Positions 1-10,693 of a DNA stretch of 33,832 bases are shown here, in pieces. The notes beneath the pieces are model-generated. The model worked only from the letters and a program-made list of their open reading frames with translations, made no database searches and had not been told where the DNA came from. How positions within the stretch are numbered: position 1 is the stretch's first letter; every line of letters starts with the position of its first letter. Source of the DNA: Priapulus caudatus (taxonomy: Eukaryota > Priapulida > Priapulimorpha > Priapulimorphida > Priapulidae); the NCBI RefSeq assembly GCF_000485595.1, contig NW_014577071.1:985112-1018943 (forward strand), written 5' to 3'. The position numbers and the translations under genes are program-made.

Positions 1-151
<151 letters not shown>

Positions 152-689
152 TGCCAGCTGACATAGCATTTGGGAATCCTACCAGCTGTTACTCAGACAG
201 GCCTACATCGCTTCAAGTTTGCGCACGTCAGTCGTGCCTATACTGACTTTTTCTTTTAAGACAGGTGCATGCCTTGGAAATTTTCGGCGAAAATTTTCAT
301 TCTTAATGGGTTGCGTTTTTAGTCAAAACCCAAAATTGGCTACGCGCGTCGAAAGCTCTTCGGATACGATCGCGCATGCGGAGCTAGCGTGTATCGCGTA
401 TTCTCGTACGTAGTTGGCGGTAACTTGTTAGCGCTAGACAGCCGGCCACGAGATGCATGTTGATGCTTAACTAAACACGAGATATAGTCCACGAATACCT
501 CGTGGATTTGCACAGAGCTGTCGTCTGCGTTCTGGCGCCAGTAGTGTTGAGAGGGAGGCGGGGTTCGCTGCGAAGTGCTTTCCATACTAATTACGAACGT
601 TAATCGGACACCGCGTACAAAACGGCTTTTTAGCAGGTTCTCTTTACATCTGCTGAAACACTATCACGCAATTAATTGAGTCGCGAAGG

Positions 690-736
690 TATATATATAT
701 ATATATATCAAGATATATATATATATATATATATAT
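690..736. repeat. (TA)n microsatellite, interrupted
   Basis: Two TA runs (690-708 and 713-736) are separated by a few bases (CAAG). The tract is self-complementary and can extrude as a cruciform. Confidence 0.95.
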
Positions 737-2650
737 GCAAAAAACGCGCAGTCGCTCGAATTGCCGCTAAATGTACACAAATTACAATATATATCCGATG
801 ACTAATGGACGGATGCAAAATGCTAATTTATTAATTCCATTTAAAGGATCGGTATTTGTTTTAGACGGAGTAGACTGCTATTATGCATTCCCATCACACG
901 GACAATATTGCATGAAAATATCAGGCAAGCACTGCTAGCATTCAAGTCGCGTAAACTTTTAATTAATTTGCTTATAATATGTTCAGTAATGGGTATAGCT
1001 GAATGCATTATGCAGAACTATTTTTATGAAAAGGGTCGGCGTAAGGTAGAGTATTATTATAATATTACATACATAAATTGGAAACATGGATAAGGATAAG
1101 GATGCATAGAAATAAAACATGAAAAGCCTTGCATTAATAATGATATTAATTGTCGGATAAAATGGTAGCCGCACAATTAATCATAATCTTAATGCCTTTT
1201 TACAGGATTTAAATTGCTCTATGCGTTTAGATTTAGTTAAAAAGGCAGAGTAGTGCATTACATATGTCGCCATGCACGGCATTTGTTAACAGGTAGAAAC
1301 GCATAGAAGACGTATTAGAGGGCAAGCTAGACATAGCGCAGAGAAGTACGATAACTGCTGATATAATAATCTTTAAGGTTAGATAAGGGAGAGACACGCT
1401 ACATTCAACTGCCTGACTTGCAATTTCAAATGCATTTCGGCTTGTGGCAATCTATCTGTACCTAGCTAGTAGCTAGTATCTAGAACCTAGTTAGTAGTTG
1501 CGGTTTTCCTTCTCAGTCATTTACGCCTGCGGTGTTACTTATATAACAGCAAGCGGTATCGTTAACGAGAAATATTACTGCATTCTGCCTTTGCATTTTG
1601 TTTAATCACGCATTGACAATTTAGAACAGCTGGTAAAATGCGAGGTATTATAATAAGTGAATGCATTATAATGTCCCCGTTGTTAATCGTAAATGTAAAT
1701 GATATTTTAAAGCAACGATAGCGATTGCATCTTTTATGCGTAGTCTCAACCATAGAAATAATATACTAGGTAGATATAGGTAGATCTCTATATGTATTTC
1801 TATGATCTCAGATAGACGCAGCACAACATACAGCATAAACGAACATCTTCCTTGGTTTGTCAACGTGCTGGATTGGGTAGCAGGGAGAAATATATAAAAC
1901 CATGTGTTTTCCGGTATCGATCGACGTTCGATAGGATCAGGGTTAGATAATGACAAATTGATTTGTCAATTTGGTCAATCTACCCCTGGTAGGATGGATT
2001 TAGGATAATCGAATTTTATGTAACGAGTTGTATAATTACTATGCCGATCGCCAGTCTTGATACGCATCGAAATTAGGGAAGTCTTTTTTTAATTGTGTCG
2101 GTCGCGCAAGTTTCGCATGTAAAAAATTTTAAACGTTGATGTAACGAGATCATTATTTTACCTTTCTGTGAGGAAATGCTTACGGAATATACGGTCGTGG
2201 TTTTTATAGACAAAGGTCAATGCACTTGTGTTTTGTATTAAGGGATTTTTCTAGGGATAGTAATAAAGTAATGCATAATATTAACTTATATTTCTTATCG
2301 TACACTACTGATTGTTATAGCTGTCCGAATTATGCCAAATACCATCAGAAATTATTAAATTGTTCAGTCTATATACTCGGCATGTGACCTAGCAAATTTA
2401 ATGGGTATTAAGAGCGTATTGCACTCCAGCTTCAGTTTCATTAATTGTCCACGTCGAGATTTTCGTTTAGCACAATCTGACGGAATTCCGTAAGCCCCCA
2501 CATTTGCTGGAATCAAATCAAGAGAGACCACGGTCCGCGTAAATCAAAAAAGAAACCCTAACGAGATTCGATCGAGTAAAGTTGGGGCCTCAGTGGGATA
2601 TTGTTGCGAAAGAAACTCGCGAGCTGGGAGCACATATTTCTAATCAGTCA

Positions 2651-2670
2651 TGCTGCTGCTGCTGCTGCTG
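2651..2670. repeat. (TGC)n trinucleotide run
   Basis: About six and a half TGC units. Read on the minus strand they give a poly-alanine stretch, but no supported gene contains it. The tract is short enough to be an ordinary trinucleotide microsatellite. Confidence 0.9.
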
Positions 2671-2903
2671 GCGCTGAAGTGAGTATAATTGGCGAGAGTG
2701 CAGAAATAAATTTACGAGTAGCCTTGCTATCGTGAAGCTCGGATAAGAGCTTAATGTCGGAGAGAATATAAGAACACGGCGTGGAATTAAACGCGCTAAA
2801 GGCTGCATGCATTGGTTTTTCTGGCTCGCACCGAAATCCTTGCATGCATCTGACTTGATCTTTAACTTTGCGGATATATAATGAATTTGGTGTGACGCGA
2901 CCC

Positions 2904-2973
2904 TGTGTGCGTGTGCGTGCGTGCGCGTGTGCGCGTGCGTGTGCGCGTGCGCGTGCGCGTGTGCGTGTGTGTA
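2904..2973. repeat. Alternating TG/CG purine-pyrimidine tract
   Basis: About 70 bp of uninterrupted purine-pyrimidine alternation made of TG and CG steps. Such tracts are classic candidates for left-handed Z-DNA under negative supercoiling. This is a compositional observation, and no function is implied. Confidence 0.9.
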
Positions 2974-4112
2974 TCGGTTCGTGGTTAGAACCCGCGCTAA
3001 TAATAACCTCTACTCGGATGCAACGATGATCGCACTGGTTGTCATGCAACGCGTGCCGCATCGGATAAGGACATGAAAAAGCACTATCCCGATACTAGAC
3101 CATTTTAATCGAAATGCGAATTTCTCTGACACTCAGATAGACAGATTAACGGAGATACCATACACAGACGAGCGTACGAAACGTGTTTGCCAATCTTACG
3201 CGGGGAACGTTCGCTATATATATACAGTACCGCAGCAGGGCATCGGTCGCATATCACATTGCTGCCGACGTCTTTTACGAGGCGTGATCAACTTATGATA
3301 TTCGGACTCGAGGACTACTAAAATGCTGTCGTGCGTGAGCGCGTGGCAGTAAAACGCCAATTGTCGCACGGATGATGTCGCTGCGTTATCGCTGCTATTT
3401 CTCATGCCCGTGCCCCTCTCCCCTCGCTCGCAATGGACGTGTTTTAATGAGCAGTTCCGCTGGGAGAACTGATATATGGACGGCGTCGCAAAAATATCGC
3501 CACAATACCCGTTCCGATTTCACAGCGATGCGACTTTATTACAGACGGTAGCAGCTGTTTTATCGAGCGGTTGCGCCTATTGGGTGTAAAGATCACATTT
3601 TAAGCAATTTTCTTTTAGGCGCGGGAGATTTACGGCTGCACACCAAGCTGACGAGTTAAGACACTCGACAGGTCGGCTGAAACACGTCATATCTGACGAC
3701 ACGCAGCGTATGTAATCGTACGACGTTCGATGATGAATGTTTAAATGTCGACATGCTGATGAAATGTTGTCAACGCTAACCTCGCTCGCATGCACCTGCT
3801 GAATACACCTATTCTTGCAGCTGCGGAGCAACAATAGCCGTTGCCCTTTACGATTTTATCGCAGTTGGCGTTTTGCAGGTCTGCGATTAACCAAATACAA
3901 TTGCGCAGCGTCTATTGTAGAGAAAGAATAGCGCTGGCTGTACGCCTATGCGGTTCAAAAACCCAGAGTTTTAGAAGAATTTCACAGAAGCGGATAATTA
4001 CTTGCCAGAGACGAAAACTCGTTCAGGAAATTCTGTTTAGATGAAGGCTGTATATCGCAGTGCAAATCAAAGAGAGATAAAGAGCGCCTTCGTGCTTGTA
4101 GTAACCTTCGTT

Positions 4113-4244
4113 CGCACACATGCGCGCACGTACGAACACGCACACGCAGATACGCACGCACGCACACACATACATATACAGACACGCGGACCCGCGCACA
4201 CATACACGCGCAAGCACGCACGCCCACACGCCCACACGCACACT
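4113..4244. repeat. CA/CGCA microsatellite array
   Basis: Compound array of CA with frequent CG steps and a few AT interruptions. Open frames read through it on both strands (for example plus 4041-4259 and minus 3982-4227) are low-complexity translations and not genes. Confidence 0.95.
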
Positions 4245-4490
4245 ATTAATATACTCTGATAATTCAGTTTATTGGTCGTAACCTAAAATATTTTTACATG
4301 ATTAGCTTAAATTTACTATTTCTCCGGACATGCCGTGTAACGTAATAAAGCTTTATATTGATAAACAGGATGTGCATGATATAAACTGATTTAGCATCTA
4401 GCGCGAAAAGGCAATAGCATATCATGTCGATTTATAACACTGCTGCTACATGTAAATCCATGCACATAGATGCATATCGCTTCTGTAAAA

Positions 4491-4526
4491 CTATATATAG
4501 ATATAGATATAGATATATAGATATAG
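4491..4526. repeat. Short (GATATA)n-like tandem repeat
   Basis: Tandem TAGATA/TATAGA steps just left of the point where homology to the second flank copy becomes visible. Confidence 0.85.
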
Positions 4527-4540
4527 TAAAACTATGTCTT

Positions 4541-4563
4541 CCTATGACAAATAGTGTCATAGG
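4541..4563. repeat. Perfect 9-bp inverted repeat
   Basis: CCTATGACA at 4541-4549 and its exact reverse complement TGTCATAGG at 4555-4563 are separated by a 5-base loop (AATAG). The copy at 20956 onward keeps only a degraded form of the right arm. It could form a small hairpin. No protein-binding role is recognised. Confidence 0.8.
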
Positions 4564-5480
4564 AGAGCGTATATATGCGTATGTCGTGTCATAGATGCTA
4601 GCAGAACAGGCTGAAGTATGGATGGTGTATCGTTGATGCTATCATACTTCTTACCTCTAACGCCTTCGCGTAGCTCAATAATGACGTAAAGTACAGTCAA
4701 TGCCGCACAGTACAGCGCATGCGCCGGCTTACTACATAGTAACTATATAACGCGGAAACCCCGTTTTATTGCAAGGCTAACAAAACCCAACTATGAAATA
4801 AATCTCCAAAATTGCTCTTTACGGTATTTTATACTATTATATTATTACGTAATCAATCAAGCCGATTACAATCTGGGTTTATTGCCATATTATGTGCTGA
4901 TAAAGTCTACGTACAGAATTCGCCCTGATTTTACGCGTATTATTTCCCGTTCACAGTAGCTACAATTTCTATGCTGTAGGTATGAGTTCGGAATAGCATG
5001 ATTTAAAAATATAATCTCATTATTTTTGCTCTTTTGTTCTGGTTCAGAGTCTGGCTCACACACACACGCACGCACACATGCACGCACGCACGCACAAACA
5101 CACACACGCACAAACACATGCACGCACGCACGCACAAACACACACACGCGCGCGCGCACGCATGCACGCACACACACACGCACAACCACATGCACGCACG
5201 CACGCACAACACACACCGCACGCACACATGCAGCCACGCACCATAAACACACACACGCACGCACACATGCAGCACCGCACGCACACACACACACACGACG
5301 CACACATGCACGCATACGCACGCACAAACACACACAGCCGCGGCGCGCGCACAGAACGCACACACACAGCACACGCACGCAGCCGCGCCCCCCACACGCA
5401 CCACTTACCCCCACGCACATAACCACACACACACACACAAGGCAGCGAGGCCGTCACATCCACCAAACACAAATAGGCTA
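4545..5480. repeat. Left flank block L, first copy
   Basis: This stretch lies immediately before macrorepeat copy 1 and recurs with many small indels at 20956-22162, before copy 3. Matching anchors include the ACAGTCAATGCCGCAC stretch near 4693 and 21122, GGCTTACTACA near 4725 and 21155, and the CTGGGTTTATTGCC stretch near 4872 and 21307. Copy 2 lacks this block because it follows directly on copy 1. No coding sequence is supported; the right part is a CA/CGCA array. Confidence 0.85.
5057..5440. repeat. Long CA/CGCA compound array in block L
   Basis: About 380 bp dominated by CACA and CGCA units. Six overlapping frames of 70-188 codons cross it on both strands, all Thr/His/Ala/Arg or Cys/Val/Arg low complexity, so they are not genes. 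The matching tract in the second L block (about 21500-22140) is far more scrambled. Confidence 0.95.
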
Positions 5481-5499
5481 TATATATATGGACGGCTGG

Positions 5500-6560
5500 A
5501 AACGTGACGGTCGCCTGTTCGGAAAATTACAAGATGGCGAATTCCAGCGAGCCGCGAATGATGCGCGAGTCTGTAACACTTTTTTTAATTAATTATAGTC
5601 CACATAATAAGAACTATATTCCATTAATTACACACGCGAGAGATAGCAACTTCGCACAAACGATTTCATTACCGACGGCAGGTTTTCACGTATAGAGGCG
5701 AACTGTCATGACTGCAACCGGGTTGCCCGGACAACAGCTTTAATTACACCAACAGAGCGTTGCCCCGCGCGCCGTGTATAGAATCGCCTCAATTTTTCAT
5801 GAGCATACAAACTCGACAGTCGAACTGATGAACGTTGATGACGTCGCCTCATGCGGAATCCAGCGTGAAGTGCAACGCATCTATTAGAACAGAATTGAAT
5901 AGTGGACATGCTGGCTGAAAGTTTAGGATAGAGGCTTGATTAATGACGCGAGGAGTCGCCAGCCTAAAAATCACGACCTCTAGGTCTTTAGATAAACGCA
6001 AAGGTTGGAGAAGGAGGTGCATGTTGACTGTTTGAACTGGTGCCAGTCTTGAAACGGCCGTGGCAAACAATACCAAGTGATGGTATTATATATCAAGAGC
6101 CTTATGATAATAGATCTATGATCTCTGGTGCATGAACCTAAATGGAACTCTGCAGTACCTCGTCTGATAATTTCGCCAACTCTCAAACTCGAAAGGCTGA
6201 GTATGACATCTGAGGCCATGAAGGCGGAGGAAAGGTATAATACACGTGCATCGACTGAGGTGATTTTAACATCAAGTTATATCGCAGTGCGTAGGTGTCT
6301 ATTAGAGTGCATCACGTGTACCATGTGGGAATGTGAGTTTATATATGATAATAACTGAAGATAATCGGCCTGACCTTTTCGATAAATAGCGCATTCGACT
6401 TTGGACTATCGTTATCGTGTGTTGTTATCACGTGTTTTTTTTGGGCTAGAGTCATTGCGATACTTTTGCTGATCCGTATGTGGGATCACGTCACAGCCCG
6501 CTTCTCGCCGGTAGTCCACGCAAGAGCACCCGTATACCGAAACGCACGTGTAGCGGACCG
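5500..6560. other. Start section of copy 1, no gene seen
   Basis: About 1 kb of unrecognised DNA between the unit start and the CA arm. It is present in all three copies (about 13390-14460 and 22180-23415). Short frames differ between copies, and indels shift them, so no conserved protein is supported. A mononucleotide T run near 6436 changes length between copies. Confidence 0.6.
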
Positions 6561-6562
6561 TT

Positions 6563-6867
6563 CACACACCACGCACATACAACAAACACACACAAACACA
6601 CAGCACACAAATAAATATACACAACACACCACCACCCCCCTCCCCGCCAAACCACAAACACACACAAAGCACACACAGACAACACACACACACACAACAC
6701 ACACCCCAAACATCACACACACCACACCCCACACACACACACTCACCACACACACACACACACACACACACCCACACTAACACACACACACACACACACA
6801 CAACCCCCCCCCTACCACAATCCACACCACACACACTCCTCCCCACACACATACGCAGCACACCCAC
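6563..6867. repeat. CA-rich arm of copy 1
   Basis: CA dinucleotides with C-run interruptions. From 6681 onward the sequence matches copy 2 exactly at an offset of 7891. This arm and the TG-rich arm at 7630-8217 are complementary in composition and face each other across a core of about 750 bp. Confidence 0.95.
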
Positions 6868-7629
6868 TCCTCATCTAAACCCACGCCTGCGAAGCGACAG
6901 GCAGACACAGGGCCGCGTGGGCGGGGGGGCGGGGCGCGATGATGAACCGGGAGCATCGGTAATGCCACCTCTCAGCTGGCTTTCCGCCGAATGTTTAACG
7001 CGCCACATGGCCAGATAACATAACCTAGCGTCGGCGTAGTGTACAGAGCAACGATGAAGCGGCAGCTTAAGTCGGTTATCGCAGTCACAAGTCAAGAAAG
7101 CGTCTGATGTTTAAGCGCACGCGTGCTAATGCACTCTAGAGGCAACTATCTCTGAATAGGCAGTGTGCTTCGCGCGCTAACATATCTTAAGCGCCTGACG
7201 CCTATGGTCGCTTCACTACATGGCAAATCAGAATGTCGCAAAAAGATACAACAAAAGTAGAAAATCCATTAGGATTCAGTAATGTTGGGCGCGGTGGCCG
7301 GATGTCATAAGGCAAACGTGATCTACAGAGCAAACAACACCGCTCACTAAGAGTCGATATGCGGCTAGCTAATTGAGAGTACGGGTGAGGAAAATCTACG
7401 TAGGCGACAGCGATTTTAAGGCCCAGGCTCGGCTTACTACGCCCCCCACGCCAGACGAAACCGTAATACACTACCCATAACAATACCGCGCCGCCGCACA
7501 ACACCTCGTCCCAGTCACATAAGCATCACACCACACGCACAATATAGACATGCACCGTACCACACACATCACACAACACAACTGACACCACACCGAACGG
7601 CAACCAGCACAACAACGTAGGTGTGACTG
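6868..7629. other. Core between CA and TG arms, copy 1
   Basis: About 760 bp of non-repetitive sequence. It is shared with copy 2 exactly and with copy 3 (about 24010-24890) with many indels. It contains a G-quadruplex-type motif at 6910-6934. A 100-codon minus-strand frame (7202-7504) exists in copies 1 and 2 only because they are identical there. In copy 3 the matching stretch gives a different 94-codon frame with shared fragments, and no family is recognised. I do not call a gene. Confidence 0.6.
6910..6934 (+). other. Potential G-quadruplex motif
   Basis: Four G runs (3, 3, 7 and 4) are separated by loops of 6, 1 and 1 bases, which matches the standard G-quadruplex pattern. It is repeated exactly at 14801-14825 in copy 2. 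The matching position in copy 3 (about 24025-24045) has lost the G runs. Confidence 0.75.
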
Positions 7630-8217
7630 GTGGTGGTGTGTCTGTGTGTGTGCGCGCCGCGCGCGCCGCGCGTGTTGTTGTGTGTGTGTTGTGTGTGTGT
7701 GTGCTGTGCGTGTGTGTGTGTATGTGAAGAGAGAGAGAGAGAGAGAGAGAGTGTGTGTGGTGTGTGCTGTGTGGTGTGTGTGGTGTGCTGTGTGGCTCTG
7801 GTGTGCTGTGTGTGGTGTGTGTGGCGTGTGTGTGTGTTCGATGTATGTGTGTGTTTGTGTGTGGTGTGTGTGTGTGTGTGTGTGTGTGTGGTGTGTCGTG
7901 CGTGCTGTGTGATTGTTACTGTGCTACATGTTGCGTGCGTGTGGAATGTGGCGCGGCGTGCTGGTGTGTTATACCTGGTGTGTCGTGGTCGTGTGCTGCT
8001 GTGTTGTGGCGCGCGCGCGGTGTGTTTGTGTTGTGCAGCGTGTTGTGTTGTGGTATGCGCCGCCGGTACGTTGTGCGGCGTGTGTTTGTGTGTGTGCACG
8101 TGTGTGTGGTGTGTGCGCGCGTCCGTGTGTGTGTGGTATGCGCGCGTGCGTGTGTGCGTGCGTGTGCGTGCGTGCGTGCGTGCGTGTGTGCGCGCGTCCG
8201 TGTGTGTGTGTGTGCTT
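7630..8217. repeat. TG-rich arm of copy 1
   Basis: About 590 bp of TG with CG and CTG interruptions. It contains a pure GA run (about 7729-7751) and a GCGCGCC-rich patch near 7653-7672. Frames of up to 226 codons cross it on both strands, but they are Cys/Val/Arg or His/Thr low complexity and are rejected as genes. Confidence 0.95.
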
Positions 8218-8219
8218 CT

Positions 8220-10067
8220 TGCTCTTGATGAAATTGACGGGAATTTCATGAGAATTACAATTTCCTCGTGATATGGTTTTTACCAGATGCCCGGAAGGGT
8301 ACGCCACAAGCAATTTCTCATACATATATATACGAATCTCGTACATACGAATATCGAAACGTATTAACTTTCAACGGTAAATCTTTATATGCCGTAAGAG
8401 CATTTGACGGAGCTTAAGTTATTTTTCGATTAAGTAATTTCGAACTGTGAATATCACGTTCCAATTATCCTCTTGGATTTAATAGCTGGCATAACTTTAT
8501 CCGTATCGGAATAAAGATCATAATATTATTCGTAAATCTCATGCAAAAACGTTTAACCGAGACACTGCACTAAAGCCTAGTCGCTGAAGACTCGCGGCTT
8601 TCATTTGCGAATGATTGAATTGCATTACTCCCGTATTCCCGTATACCTACTGCATGAAGCTACTAGCTAGCACTAAAGAACGTGGGTTTAAACAGCTCAT
8701 AACATCCATGACATGTTGTCTCTGCATTGACGCGATCAGTCAACGCGCATACTCTTGCCGGCAAAATTGTACAACCCAACATCCGGGAAGCAAACAAATC
8801 GGATACGATCAAAGTTTGCGAAAAAAAAATCTTTTTTATCATTTCTGCTTCTACTCTCTGTGATCGGTCGTTATGGCGGTGTTACGTAAGCGCCGAAGAA
8901 TCGAGTAACTCTGTAAATATGCATGAATGTTATAGAGTAGGCCCCTACGTTATTTAGATATAGGCAGTACTCATGCAGTGACCAAACCATATAGTGATCC
9001 GAGTACATTAGCACATGCGTGCTTGGTACGCAAACTGTTATCTCAGTTTTCTATGAACGTCTTTATAAGCATTTGATTAAAATGTTATTTAGCTTCTTAG
9101 CATTTTAAGACATTTTTATTTAATAGAAAATCTATTATTAGCATGCAAACTCACCCGCAATGTACGCATCTGTTAAATACTCCTACGTGTTAAGTGTTAA
9201 GTTAAGTTCTAAGGTGTTAGGTTCTAAGTGTTAAGTTACAGTGAAATCGCAAGTGCGTCTGTAATAGAAACGTTGATAGCACGTATTAGTTCTGTTTACG
9301 TTATTACAGATCCATCCTTTTTGAAGAAAATAACTTGTTATTTTAATTTAAAAAAATTAAACAATTAATTAAAAAATTAAAATTAAATTAAGTTTATTAC
9401 TAAAATTATCTTTATACATGTAATACATTTTAGTAAATGGTAACGGCTAAGTTGCAATCGAGAATTTCCTCAGTCACACGATATTTATAATAAAATGTGA
9501 AAACGCTGCGAGCCGTGTTTTCAAAACTTTACTAATTCAGAAAATGAACTCGACGATTTCCTCGGTTTTCCTATTTTCACACGAACTGCTACTCGTAAGA
9601 AATTTTGATTTTCGCGTCTCGATAAGTTTAGATTTAACCTAATGTAATTTAATTTTCTAACCAGGTCTTTAACCTAACCTTCTGCGTTGTTGTTAGAAAC
9701 AGTGTAAAGTTAGGGAATAATGTTAATGCTATGCTAATGCTCACGACAACGCCAATGCAACGAGAATGGCGTTGACAGAAACGCATCGCAGCTAAGAGAA
9801 AACCTACGATAACAGAAACTTAGTCATTGGTTATCACAGTGTTGCCGATTGGATGGGAATCGATCACAAAACTCAAATTCATATTCTATGTATTAGTAAT
9901 CCTAGTCCTATTATGTACTATATGTGCACGTCTATGTTTAGTTTATCTGATGAGAATATATGCATATTATGGTCTTTAATCATGTATAAATAATTAATGA
10001 AAACACAGCGTGGTCATGTCTTTATTCTGCAATGCAAGATATTATTCTACGCGGTAACTGAAGACGT
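8220..10067. other. Gene-free stretch of copy 1 after the TG arm
   Basis: About 1.85 kb of AT-leaning DNA that recurs at about 16100-17947 and 25565-27672. It holds degenerate TTAAGTG-type short repeats near 9187-9240 and an A/T-only patch near 9345-9395. Two overlapping plus-strand frames (8615-8863 and 8727-8957) are not kept in the other copies. A 60-codon frame runs at 9997-10179. None has a recognisable motif. Confidence 0.6.
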
Positions 10068-10276
10068 GAGCGTCATGACTCATCAAGATATCATCAGTAA
10101 GACAACAATCGCGAATCATAAATGTTTGTTTTTATATACGATCGAGATACAAAAAAGGTTACCGAAGTGTTTATCATGAAAACACCGGGTTTACTTATAA
10201 ATATAAAAAGTGACATCAATATAATTGGAATTTTGCTGTGTAATTGCGCTCTTTACATCTTAGTCTGATAGTTAAA
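10068..10276 (+). repeat. Internal direct repeat A, copy 1
   Basis: Repeat A begins at GCGTCATGACTCATCAAGAT and ends at TCTGATAGTTAAAC. Repeat B (10314-10693) starts with the same GCGTCATGACTC motif and shares ATCATCAGTAAGAC, AATGTTTGTTTT, GGTTACCGAAGTGTTT and TGACATCA in the same order. A carries the uninterrupted (empty) version of the site where B holds the insert. The pair is present in copy 2 (about 17948-18161 and 18198-18580) and copy 3 (about 27673-27887 and 27930-28335). Confidence 0.85.
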
Positions 10277-10313
10277 CAAACGGCTAGGTACAAGGTCTAC
10301 AGGGTACTAGATG

Positions 10314-10693
10314 CAAGCGTCATGACTCGGCAAGACATCATCAGTAAGACTACAATCGCCACTTGTAAAAAATTATTTAAAATGTTTGTTTTGGAACACG
10401 ATTCAGAAGCGTAGCTAACCCATTTTTGGGGGGGCAAAGCCATGTACATGTGGTATGTTGGTGAGAAGCTGACCGCATTTGACCGTGTATTGTATATACT
10501 TTTTTGTCTGGGGGGGGGACTGCCCCTGTGCCCGCGCACCCCGGCAAGCTACAGCCCTGCGGTTAATATACAAGAAAGGTTACCGAAGTGTTTTTCACGA
10601 AAACGCCGATTTTGCCCATGAATCAAAAGTGACATCATTATCATTTTAATTGTGCTGCGTAATTGCGTTCTTTTCATCTTAGTTTGATAGTTG
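10314..10693 (+). repeat. Internal direct repeat B with insert, copy 1
   Basis: This is the second copy of repeat A, interrupted after AATGTTTGTTTT plus about 11 bases by a 156-bp insert (10404-10559). It resumes at about ATACAAGAAAGG. Without the insert, A and B have similar lengths. Confidence 0.85.
10404..10559. mobile_element. Candidate short non-autonomous insert (copy 1)
   Basis: This 156-bp segment is present in repeat B and absent from its partner A. Its ends are imperfectly inverted: the left reads CAG then GTAGCT, and the right ends with AGCTAC then CTG. It has a G7 run near the left (10428-10434) and a G9 run (10510-10518) before a CCCC-rich right part. Short GC-rich elements with G tracts and GTAGC-type ends are common in animal genomes, but I cannot assign a superfamily. 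No clear target-site duplication is visible. All three macrorepeat copies carry it, so it entered before the macrorepeat was duplicated. It has no coding capacity. Confidence 0.45.

Larger units (their letters stand above)
152..4540. other. Single-copy left flank, no supported gene
   Basis: This is about 4.4 kb of AT-leaning sequence that does not recur elsewhere in the window. Open frames here reach only 60-140 codons. The longest (minus strand, 2648-3061) runs through a TGC repeat and a GT/GC tract, so it is not credible. A 96-codon minus-strand frame at 1666-1956 has no recognisable motif. I saw no tRNA, rRNA or obvious exon series. The region contains the small repeats listed separately and short CTAG-rich degenerate repetition near 1460-1500. 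Single short exons of an intron-containing gene could be hidden here, and I cannot exclude that by eye. Confidence 0.6.
6681..8084. repeat. 1404-bp island identical between copies 1 and 2
   Basis: Positions 6681-8084 and 14572-15975 appear identical base for base at a constant offset of 7891. The last differing base on the left is 6680 versus 14571, and the first on the right is 8085 versus 15976. Translations of the whole stretch agree in every frame I compared. Outside the island, copies 1 and 2 differ by frequent single-base indels. Copy 3 does not share this identity. Confidence 0.85.

Noticed and set aside
4890-5592. Overlapping frames of up to 188 codons on both strands over the CA/CGCA array
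   Set aside because: They consist of Thr/His/Ala/Arg or Cys/Val/Arg repeats produced by CA/TG dinucleotides. They overlap in several frames and are not kept in the second L block.
7202-7504. 100-codon minus-strand frame repeated exactly at 15093-15395
   Set aside because: The repetition follows from the identical 1404-bp island. Copy 3 does not keep the same open frame, and no motif is recognised.
7569-8346. Frames of 112-226 codons over the TG arm, with similar frames at 15460-16258
   Set aside because: Pure dinucleotide-repeat translation. Agreement between copies 1 and 2 only reflects identical DNA.
8615-8957. Two overlapping plus-strand frames of 82 and 76 codons
   Set aside because: Both look mildly protein-like in different frames, which cannot both be real. 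Neither survives in the corresponding parts of copies 2 and 3.
9600-9700. TTTAACCTAACC-type sequence suggestive of telomeric repeat
   Set aside because: Only two or three irregular CCTAA-like units are present and there is no array, so it is not a telomeric tract.
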